Positions 7,457-13,497 of a DNA stretch of 13,497 nucleotides are shown here, piece after piece; position 1 is the first letter of the stretch, and each line of letters starts with the position of its first letter. A program made the position numbers and the translations under genes. The notes below the pieces were generated by a model. That model ran no database searches. It saw only the letters and a program-made list of their open reading frames with translations, and was not told the origin of the DNA. This DNA comes from Chryseosolibacter sp966095595. Its GTDB lineage: Bacteria; Bacteroidota; Bacteroidia; Cytophagales; Cyclobacteriaceae. The stretch spans positions 1 to 13,497 of the forward strand of contig CBHTUB010000115.1 of the NCBI GenBank assembly GCA_966095595.1, in the 5' to 3' direction.

Positions 7457-7802
7457 AGGGATTTTTCATGATATGCGTGCCCTTCGAAATTCTAACCAAA
7501 TGGCAGGTGAGCTCTTTGTTGAAATTTCTTCTGTAGGCACTTTTAGCTTGCGTGATAAATGAGCCAACCATGGTATTGTGAATGATGTTGATAGTGCAAC
7601 CTCCAAAGCCACCACCCATCATTCGGCTTCCGGACATGCCTTCGAATTTCTTTGCAAAGTCCACCATGAGATCAAGCTCGGTGAAACTTACTTCATAAAG
7701 CTCTGAAAGCCCTGCATGGATTTGAAAAAGTTTTTCTCCCAACAAACGTATGTTTCCACACTTGCGCCCTTGGTGTCTCTGGAGTTGAGAAAGAATTGAC
7801 AT
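7443..7802 (-). pseudogene. galK: Galactokinase remnant: C-terminal part only
   Basis: An open frame of 119 codons matches only the C-terminal third of galactokinases, which normally have about 380-390 residues. Recognisable pieces are GNIRLLGEKLFQIHAGLSEL (16-35, also YEVS after it), LDLMVDF (43-49) and the glycine-rich GHMP motif 3, GSRMMGGGFGGCT (58-70). The substrate-binding N-terminal signature and the ATP-binding GHMP motif 2 are absent. Similarity appears to fade upstream of about residue 14 (near 7763), and the same frame reaches a stop a few codons before the ATG. The yhcH-like gene ends 28 nt upstream, in the place where roughly 270 codons of galK should be. An internal deletion or rearrangement is the simplest reading. 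The fragment cannot be an active kinase on its own. Confidence 0.85.
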
Positions 7803-7830
7803 TGTTTCCCGAAGTAGCAGAGCATGTCAT

Positions 7831-8283
7831 TTACACGGCCACTTTAAAGACAGCCTTCTTTATTTTCCTGATAGACTCAACTTTCATCGAAGGCATGTGC
7901 AGGTCATGAGGGAAAAAGATCGTGAAATGGTTTTGAGGCACCTTGAATAAGGCATCGTATTTCTTTTCATAGAACGCAGCGTCACGCTCGTCATCGTATG
8001 GCGTCGTGGCAATCTGCCCGTTGAGCGCGGTGAAGCCCATCAGCTCTTCGCCTTCCAGCATTACCTGAATGTCGATATACTTCCGGTGGCTTTCCATGAT
8101 GCAGTCGTTGAAGTCTTTCGTTTCGTATTCCATATAGATCACGAAAAGCTTGTCGCCATCGATGACATGTTTACCGAGCTCGAGCTTGTAAAAATCGGTG
8201 GTTTTCAGATAGTCAAATGCTTTGGCGAATAACGGATGAAGATTTGTGTATTGGTGGGCGTGGCGTAGATCGTCAAGTACCAT
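7831..8283 (-). CDS. YhcH/YjgK/YiaL (EbgC-like) family protein
   Basis: 150 residues from the ATG at 8283, the usual family length. The same frame stays open to an ATG at 8409, but the extra 42 residues do not resemble the family and contain a candidate promoter, so the inner start MVLDDLRHAHQY is preferred. Family hallmarks are MEYETKD (51-57), ESHRKYIDIQ (64-73), GEELMGF (78-84) and FFPHDLHMP (123-131). The conserved His and Glu residues form a cupin-like metal site. Relatives include the EbgC subunit of evolved beta-galactosidase and proteins found in sialic-acid and other sugar operons; a sugar-anomer or epimerase role has been proposed. Sitting directly before the galK remnant and galT, it is probably cotranscribed with them and linked to sugar use. 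Confidence 0.88.
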   Translation of the reverse strand: MVLDDLRHAHQYTNLHPLFAKAFDYLKTTDFYKLELGKHVIDGDKLFVIYMEYETKDFNDCIMESHRKYIDIQVMLEGEELMGFTALNGQIATTPYDDERDAAFYEKKYDALFKVPQNHFTIFFPHDLHMPSMKVESIRKIKKAVFKVAV

Positions 8284-8301
8284 AATGTTTTTGAGTTGGC
8301 G

Positions 8302-8309
8302 CAAAAATA
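8302..8309 (-). promoter_or_regulatory. Candidate -7 box upstream of yhcH-like gene
   Basis: On the minus strand the sequence reads TATTTTTG, an exact TAnnTTTG match, 18 nt before the preferred ATG at 8283. This supports the shorter start and a promoter independent of the response-regulator gene upstream. No clear -33 TTTG is seen at the expected distance. Confidence 0.38.
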
Positions 8310-8435
8310 ATAATAAATGACGCATTCTGGTTTCTCTTTTCAGCCAATCGTGCGCCTCATGACAGATTTCACCCTCCGGAAGTTGAGGATTTAGAGTAAA
8401 GAATGGCATAACGACCGAAACGTGGGGCGGCGATT

Positions 8436-9170
8436 TTAATTCATCCGTGCGAAAAATTCATCCCGTTTTTTCGGCGATATGCTTACCTGATGGTTGTCGT
8501 TCATGATGATGTAGCCGCCGTCGGATTTTACGAACTGCTTTACTTCGTTCAAGTTGATCAGGAAGCTGTTGTGGACACGCATAAAATTTTCATCGGCGAG
8601 CAAGGTCTCGTATTCCTTGAGATGTTTGCTGACGATGACTTTCCTTTTGTCAATGAGGTAAATGTTCGTGTATGATCCACTGGCCTCACACATGACGATA
8701 TCGCTTACACGCACAAATTCAATCCGGTCGGTCGTCGCCAGGCAGATCTTTTTGATACTCTTCCCGTTCATGTTGGCCAACAGCACCTCGAGTTGCAGCC
8801 GTTGTGACGATTCGCGATTTCGTATTCTTGCCTTGTTGACTGCCCCCTGCAGCTCCTCGACGTCAATGGGCTTCAGCAGATAATCCAGGGAGCTGAATTT
8901 GATGGCTTTAATGGCGTAATGCTCGAACGCTGTCGTGAAAATTACTTCGAAGTTGAGGTCCCTGATACGGCCAAGCACATCGAAACCTGTTCCCGTCTGA
9001 AGTTCGATATCCATAAAAACAACGTCCGGCTTCATTTTCTGTATCAGCTCCACGGCCTCGTCGACCGTGCTGGCGGTGCCGGCTATTGCTATGTCTTCAC
9101 AAAATTCCACAAGAAGATTTTTCAGGGCTTCGCGATTATGGATTTCGTCTTCAACAATGATTGCTTTCAT
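8436..9170 (-). CDS. LytTR-family response regulator
   Basis: 244 residues from the ATG at 9170; a second ATG at 9185 would add MRNTI, but MKAIIVEDE is the canonical receiver start. The receiver domain (about 1-120) has the acidic pair in VEDE (6-9), phospho-acceptor Asp54 in VVFMDIE, Thr79 in IFTTAFEHY and Lys100 in LLKP. The C-terminal LytTR DNA-binding domain (about 141-240) shows FVRVSDIVMCEASGSYTN, KHLKEYE and FMRVHNSFLINL. Such proteins bind direct repeats upstream of target genes once phosphorylated by HisKA_8/5TM-Lyt-type kinases. It lies 21 nt after the TPR kinase gene and is almost certainly its partner. Targets are not visible here. Confidence 0.95.
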   Translation of the reverse strand: MKAIIVEDEIHNREALKNLLVEFCEDIAIAGTASTVDEAVELIQKMKPDVVFMDIELQTGTGFDVLGRIRDLNFEVIFTTAFEHYAIKAIKFSSLDYLLKPIDVEELQGAVNKARIRNRESSQRLQLEVLLANMNGKSIKKICLATTDRIEFVRVSDIVMCEASGSYTNIYLIDKRKVIVSKHLKEYETLLADENFMRVHNSFLINLNEVKQFVKSDGGYIIMNDNHQVSISPKKRDEFFARMN

Positions 9171-9191
9171 AATTGTATTGCGCATTGCTGT

Positions 9192-11183
9192 TTAGTTAAT
9201 AAATATGGGAACTTGGAGTGTCACACACGTGCCCGCAGGCTCGCCGTTGACATGAACAAGGTCTTCATAGGTCATCGAGATCTGCCAGCCGTGTTTTTCC
9301 TTTAGGGTAGCTAACCGCTGTTTCGTTACCGAAATTCCCCTGGATGGATTCGCTTTTCTTTTGCCCTGTTTTAATTGGTGCGAAGCTTCGCGACCTATGC
9401 CGTTATCCTGTACTTTGATCTCGACGTTGCCATCCTCCAAATGGAACGAGATGTCCAGCTTGCGATCGCCTTCCTTCGGCATCAAGCCATGCAGTACCGC
9501 ATTTTCTATCAGCGGTTGCAGGATCATGGTAGGCATCTCGATGGTGTGCGTATCCAGCGCGTTATCCAGATGGATATTGTAAGAGAAGTTGCCATCGAAT
9601 CTGAGCGACTCCAGCTCGAGGTACATGGATACCAGCTGGATCTCTTCGCTGAGCAGAACATTTCCCGTAATGGAGCTTTCCAAAACCTTTCGCAGCAGAT
9701 TGGAGAATTTGCTCAGGTATTTCAGGGCTGCGGTCCTGTCATCGGAAGTGATAAAATGCTGGATCGAGCTTAAACTGTTAAAAATAAAGTGGGGATTGAT
9801 CTGCGCGCGCAGCATGCGATTCTCCAACTGATAGTTTATCTCTTCGATGTGGATCTTTTGCCTTGATATCTCTTCGTTTTTTACAGCGAGAATCTCGCTG
9901 ACACGTTTTCGTTCCGTGAACTTCTGGTACAGCAAAAAGACCGTGGCCAGAAGAAAGACTGCGGCTGCCACCAGGAGCCACTTCATCCTGTTTTCCTGTT
10001 TTACCTGGTCTTGTAAAAAATTAAGAGTGAGACGCTGCTCTGCAAGCTGTTTGTTCTTTGCAAGCACTTCTACTTTTATCTCCTGGGCCCTGAATGCCCT
10101 GTTGTTCTCGTCGTTGAAGACACTATCGCTCCAGGCCTTGTACTGTTTATAGGCGTCCAGCGCTTTGGAATAGTTGCCATTTTTCTCCCACAACCTGGCT
10201 AGCAGGGAATAGGATATTTTTATGTACTCCCTGGAATCCAGCTCGTAGGCAAGTCGCTGGTATTCCTGTGCGTAGCTCAGCGCTTGCTGAAGATTGTTTT
10301 CGGCGAATGCGATCTCGAACAGATTGTTGATGATGTTGCTTTCTTCCTGTTTCAATTCGTATTTTTTTGCATTCGGAAGATTGGCGAGCAAAATATCTTT
10401 TGCGCCTTTGTAATTTTTTTTCTGGATCAACACGTAAGCAATATTACCCGCTACGCCGATCGAGTTGGGATACCGCTGAAGGGAATCGTACATTCTTTTG
10501 TTGTCGTAGAGTATGCTTAACGCCTCGTCATACCGGCCCCGGCCAATGAGCAGAATGGCGATGTTGCCCCTGGCCAGCGAGGCGAGTATGGTTTCGTTCT
10601 CCCGTCTATAAATTGCCAGCGCTTTCTCGTAGTGCTCCATGGCCCTGTCCGGTTCCTTCATCAGGTCGTACAGCACGCCGATGTTTTCATGGGCAGCGCC
10701 AAGCCCCCTGAAGTCGCCAACGGAATCATAAATGGGAAGAGCTTCGGAATAGTATTCGAGGCTCTGTGAATAATCGCCGAGCCGCTTATAGACGACACCT
10801 AAACCGTTATACCCGTCGGCGGTGCGGCCGGCCAACTTGAACTTTTGCGCCAGCGCTATTGTCGCGTGAAACGATTGAATGGCTTCGGGATAATTTCCCA
10901 ACATGCCGTTACAGATAGCTATACCGTGATTGGCCCTCGCTTCAATTTCGTTTTCGCCGGCCTTCTGTGCAATATATACCGACGTGTCATAATAGGCCTT
11001 CGCTTTAGCCGGGTTGATCTTTCGCAGTTTTACCGCCGCGTCCAGAAACAGTTGCGCGCGGAGTGAGTCATCTTGCCTGAACTTCGCGAGATTCCGGATG
11101 AGGCTATCGATCTCCGGCGTTTGACCGATAGAAAGACTTGCCGATCCCAGCAACAGACAAATGACGATAATGGAAATTCTCAT
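9192..11183 (-). CDS. TPR-containing membrane sensor histidine kinase (LytS/His_kinase type)
   Basis: 663 residues. A signal peptide (1-20, ending SLSIGQ) is followed by a periplasmic helical array of about seven or eight tetratricopeptide repeats (roughly 43-350; clear examples AHENIGVLYDLMKEPDRAME and ARGNIAILLIGRGRYDEAL). A coiled stretch (360-399) leads to one membrane segment, WLLVAAAVFLLATVFLLY (402-419), and a second coil (425-458). The cytoplasmic kinase has the His_kinase (PF06580-type) motif INPHFIFNSL with His465, the N box QPLIENAVLHG (556-566, Asn561) and the G box DNGIG (593-597). All catalytic landmarks are therefore intact. The start is 1 nt after the stop of the GAF gene and the LytTR regulator follows, so all three should be one transcript. 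The stimulus sensed by the TPR array is unknown. Confidence 0.95.
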   Translation of the reverse strand: MRISIIVICLLLGSASLSIGQTPEIDSLIRNLAKFRQDDSLRAQLFLDAAVKLRKINPAKAKAYYDTSVYIAQKAGENEIEARANHGIAICNGMLGNYPEAIQSFHATIALAQKFKLAGRTADGYNGLGVVYKRLGDYSQSLEYYSEALPIYDSVGDFRGLGAAHENIGVLYDLMKEPDRAMEHYEKALAIYRRENETILASLARGNIAILLIGRGRYDEALSILYDNKRMYDSLQRYPNSIGVAGNIAYVLIQKKNYKGAKDILLANLPNAKKYELKQEESNIINNLFEIAFAENNLQQALSYAQEYQRLAYELDSREYIKISYSLLARLWEKNGNYSKALDAYKQYKAWSDSVFNDENNRAFRAQEIKVEVLAKNKQLAEQRLTLNFLQDQVKQENRMKWLLVAAAVFLLATVFLLYQKFTERKRVSEILAVKNEEISRQKIHIEEINYQLENRMLRAQINPHFIFNSLSSIQHFITSDDRTAALKYLSKFSNLLRKVLESSITGNVLLSEEIQLVSMYLELESLRFDGNFSYNIHLDNALDTHTIEMPTMILQPLIENAVLHGLMPKEGDRKLDISFHLEDGNVEIKVQDNGIGREASHQLKQGKRKANPSRGISVTKQRLATLKEKHGWQISMTYEDLVHVNGEPAGTCVTLQVPIFIN

Positions 11184-11184
11184 A

Positions 11185-12384
11185 TCATAGGCTGGGTAGT
11201 ATAATGTGCGTAGTGTGATGGGTGGCGTTACGCGCCCGGCTCACCTTTCTCCTGGCCTCGATCGGATACCGGTTCACACGCTTTAGAAGTCTGATGTGGT
11301 CGGCCCAATTTGCAAATTCATTCGTGTAACGTTTAGCAAGCCCTGCCATGTGACGACCCCTTTGAGATATTATAGTGTCGATCGTTACATGTACATGCTG
11401 TTCTTTCACGTCGACGTTGATATCCATCTTTCCGGCAACCTTGTTTTTAGCAAGGTTCTCGACACCTTCCTCGATGACGAGTTGCGTGATCAGTGCGGGC
11501 ACGTTGATCACGTTGCCGTCGAGGCCTTTATGGCTGATATTGTAGTCGAACATGCCGTCATACCGCAGGCGTTGCAGCTTAAGGTATTGATCGATGATCT
11601 CGAGCTCTTCGAGAAGGTCGATCACATCGTTTTCGGCATGCTTCAGGTAGAGCCGCACGAGCTTGCCGAATGCCGACAAAAATCCCAGCGCATTTTTTTT
11701 GTCATTGATGGTGATGAAATGCTGCATGGCGTTAAGCGCATTGAACACAAAATGCGGATTCATTTGTGCCCGGATGGCCCTGATCTTCAGTTCCGCCATC
11801 TGCTGGCGTGCTCGAAGGAGCCTTGATTCTTTTTGTCGAATAGCGTTCTGTGCTTCAAGGTGACTGAGCTTCACGGCGCAGATGGCGGCTACAGCGCCGA
11901 GAATGCGCATGTGCTGTTCGGTGAAGTAGTTCTTCTCAGGATGCTCGCAGTCGATGATGCCGATCACCTTTTCTTTGTGCCTGATCGGTATGGTGATCTC
12001 AGACAGCCGCGTTTCGTCGTCAACGATGTAACGCGGGTCCTTGCTGGTATCGTCGATCCGTTCAGCAATGCCCGTGGTGGCGACGAAGCCTGTGATGCCC
12101 ATGCCCAATGGAATGGTGAGCGGTTTGATGATCTCGTTCCTCTTCGGGCTCTTGGGGCCATAGGCAGCTTGTTGTACCAATGTCCTTGCCTTGCGGTCGA
12201 GAGAGTATATCACGCAATCTGCAAAGCCCAGTTTGGCGATGACATTTTTCGCAAGACTCCAGTAGACGTCTTCAACAGTTTCTTTCTTCAAGACGGACGT
12301 AGAAAAGGAAATGAGCATTTGCTCAACTTCCTCAAAGGATAGTTCTTTCCTTTTGGTTTTTCTCCTGAGCGCCGATGAGGTCAT
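11185..12384 (-). CDS. GAF-domain histidine-kinase-like protein with degenerate ATPase domain
   Basis: 399 residues, no signal peptide or membrane segment, so cytoplasmic. A GAF sensor domain occupies about 16-178 (LTIPLGMGITGFVATTG at 89-105, IPIRHKEKVIGIIDCEHPE at 132-150). A short coil (178-205) leads to the His_kinase motif AQMNPHFVFNALNAMQHF (206-223, His211), which is well kept. The ATP-binding part is not. Where kinases of this family have QPLIENA there is QLVIEEG (301-307), so the magnesium-binding Asn is replaced by Glu306. Where DNGIG is expected there is DTIIS (336-340), and no ATP-lid or GLGL motif follows. The other two frames around 11370-11400 do not restore the G box, so a simple frameshift is unlikely. 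It is probably a pseudokinase. Its stop is separated by 1 nt from the start of the intact TPR kinase, implying tight coupling. Confidence 0.88.
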   Translation of the reverse strand: MTSSALRRKTKRKELSFEEVEQMLISFSTSVLKKETVEDVYWSLAKNVIAKLGFADCVIYSLDRKARTLVQQAAYGPKSPKRNEIIKPLTIPLGMGITGFVATTGIAERIDDTSKDPRYIVDDETRLSEITIPIRHKEKVIGIIDCEHPEKNYFTEQHMRILGAVAAICAVKLSHLEAQNAIRQKESRLLRARQQMAELKIRAIRAQMNPHFVFNALNAMQHFITINDKKNALGFLSAFGKLVRLYLKHAENDVIDLLEELEIIDQYLKLQRLRYDGMFDYNISHKGLDGNVINVPALITQLVIEEGVENLAKNKVAGKMDINVDVKEQHVHVTIDTIISQRGRHMAGLAKRYTNEFANWADHIRLLKRVNRYPIEARRKVSRARNATHHTTHIILPSL

Positions 12385-12457
12385 AGGTTACTTGAAGATC
12401 GGTAAAAATCATCGTATAAGTAAAACGTGTGACGGATTCTTTCCAGGATTGGAATTA

Positions 12458-12485
12458 GCCCGGAGCAGATGCAGTTGCCCCGGGC
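12458..12485 (-). terminator. Strong stem-loop between hypothetical gene and kinase operon
   Basis: In the minus-strand transcript GCCCGGGGCA and TGCTCCGGGC form a 10-bp stem with an 8-nt loop. The only imperfect pair is G-U in that RNA, but A-C in the opposite strand, so the structure fits minus-strand RNA better. It starts 22 nt after the stop of the secreted-protein gene. There is no T run after it, so it may be a factor-assisted terminator, a 3'-end stabiliser or an attenuator before the kinase operon. Confidence 0.45.
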
Positions 12486-12507
12486 ACTCAAACAAACAGG
12501 GGTGGGC

Positions 12508-13497
12508 TCAATTTTGCTTTGCGAGAATGAGGACAAAAGGATTGAGATCGTCTTCACCGTAACTTGTCAATATCAGGATCTGGTCGTCGCCATTAACGAG
12601 AAGTGCAGCACCCATCGAGGACTCATCGCCATCTTCGTCGAAGTTCATAGTTCCATATACCCTTCCGTTAACCACATTTTCGACAATGACAACCGCACCT
12701 TCCTCATTATTGATTTCATTGGTTTCGATATTGGTAAAGGGGTTGCCGGTTCCAATCATATTTCCCAGATCATTCTCTAAAAAGCTTAGCTTTACCGGCA
12801 CGGTCACATCGTTTTCGTTTTTCGGCATATAGGCAATTCCGAAATAGGTATTGTTCAACAGTACATCTTTGGTCGCATTTTCTTTGGCCTTGAGTGCAAA
12901 TGCACCGCCATTGCCATAGCCAAAGTCCATCATCATCGTGCCACCGCTGGTAAATTGTCCGCTGGCAACGGTCGAGCCATTATCTGTAATGGTTACGTCG
13001 CCACCCCCATTGCATGTGGCCATCGGTATGCCATTGATCGGCCCGGTTTCGGTACATGCACCGCCATTCACGCAGTCCAGGCTCCATTTGTATCCGGACA
13101 AAGCATATTCTGAACCGCTTTCGGTGACCTCGAGATACCCGAATGCTTCCTGTGTAATGGGACTGTAGGAAGATCGGCTGCCTGGCGCTGAGATAATATA
13201 ATTGTATGTGCCTGGAATATCGGCACATTCGCCCTCGGGCACCATGGCGATGATGTCGCCTTTGATGCTTCCCTCAGGTTTGATCACCATGGCCATTCCC
13301 GGGATCTCCATTGCGTAAAACCAGGCTGTACCATCTTCGGGAATCTCTTCGCTGGCAGGCTCGGCGTTTGTGATCGTTACTTTCAAAAAGCCGGAAGGCA
13401 GTGTTTCGAATGTTCCTTCAATGCTGATGTCGTCGGATGTGTCGTCAAAAGTCCCATGATCCCATGAAGCGATCATGTGGCCTTGTTCTTTATCCAG
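12508..13497 (-). CDS. Unrecognised acidic, probably secreted protein, N-terminus cut by window edge
   Basis: The frame is open from the right edge (13497) to the stop at 12508, about 329 codons; an internal Met at 13476 need not be the start, because seven in-frame codons precede it. I do not recognise a family. The protein is rich in Gly, Asp, Glu, Asn, Thr and Ser, poor in basic residues, and has alternating short hydrophobic strands, which suggests a beta-rich extracellular or lipoprotein-like protein. Four cysteines cluster in the middle (GECADIPG, LDCVNGGACTETG, MATCNGGG) and might form disulphides or bind a ligand. The C-terminus ends FVLILAKQN without a sorting domain. Any signal or lipobox would lie outside the window. 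It is upstream of the kinase operon on the same strand, 123 nt away, with a hairpin between. Confidence 0.75.
   Translation of the reverse strand: MDKEQGHMIASWDHGTFDDTSDDISIEGTFETLPSGFLKVTITNAEPASEEIPEDGTAWFYAMEIPGMAMVIKPEGSIKGDIIAMVPEGECADIPGTYNYIISAPGSRSSYSPITQEAFGYLEVTESGSEYALSGYKWSLDCVNGGACTETGPINGIPMATCNGGGDVTITDNGSTVASGQFTSGGTMMMDFGYGNGGAFALKAKENATKDVLLNNTYFGIAYMPKNENDVTVPVKLSFLENDLGNMIGTGNPFTNIETNEINNEEGAVVIVENVVNGRVYGTMNFDEDGDESSMGAALLVNGDDQILILTSYGEDDLNPFVLILAKQN

Noticed and set aside
8121..8137. A 17-nt sequence identical to positions 20-36
   Set aside because: Both copies encode the same peptide YMEYE in unrelated proteins in frame; no further similarity flanks them, so a repeat or attachment site is not supported.
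8284..8409. N-terminal extension of the yhcH-like gene
   Set aside because: The extra 42 residues do not resemble the family, the inner ATG gives the usual length, and an exact -7 box lies inside the extension.
11296..12342. Two plus-strand open frames (176 and 169 codons) opposite the GAF gene
   Set aside because: Antisense shadows; the minus frame encodes clear GAF and histidine-kinase motifs.

Overview
The window looks like chromosome of a Bacteroidota member, plausibly Cytophagales or a relative. The evidence is a class II (long form) XylA with a Bacteroidota-style XylB, a TPR sensor kinase paired with a LytTR regulator, genes mostly without Shine-Dalgarno sequences, and two exact matches to the Bacteroidota -7 promoter box TAnnTTTG. 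No RNA gene, CRISPR array, insertion sequence or integrase was seen. Assignment below phylum is a guess.

Layout, left to right. (1) 1-641, minus: the exported N-terminal part of a DJ-1/PfpI (GlxA-like) protein, cut by the window edge. (2) 642-1002: a gene-poor spacer with a 9-bp inverted repeat and a short AT-rich tandem repeat. (3) 1003-3267, minus: a large secreted CehA/McbA-type (PHP-like) metallohydrolase. (4) 3268-3400: a divergent control region with a perfect 8-3-8 palindrome (3351-3369) just upstream of a -7 box. (5) 3401-6243, plus: the two-gene xylose catabolic operon xylB-xylA, the only plus-strand genes here. (6) 6395-8283, minus: yhcH-like gene, a galK remnant and galT, which together look like a rearranged Leloir-pathway operon. 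(7) 8436-12384, minus: a three-gene signalling operon made of a GAF-domain histidine-kinase-like protein, a TPR sensor histidine kinase and a LytTR response regulator. (8) 12508-13497, minus: an unrecognised acidic, probably secreted protein cut by the right edge.

How the parts work together. XylA isomerises D-xylose to D-xylulose and XylB phosphorylates it for the pentose phosphate pathway; no transporter or regulator gene is adjacent, so the palindrome probably serves a regulator encoded elsewhere. GalT is complete with all zinc and catalytic residues, but its partner galactokinase survives only as about the last 105 residues, still overlapping galT by 14 nt, so this locus cannot supply galactose 1-phosphate. 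In the signalling operon the TPR kinase has intact H, N and G boxes. The GAF protein keeps the phospho-acceptor histidine motif but has lost the ATP-binding N and G boxes. It is therefore probably a pseudokinase that modulates or is phosphorylated by its neighbour, with the LytTR protein as output.

The items most worth a second look are the GAF pseudokinase in tandem with an active kinase, the galK deletion remnant, the xyl palindrome, and the unusual PHP-like active site of the secreted hydrolase. Nothing here amounts to a clearly new defence or mobile system.
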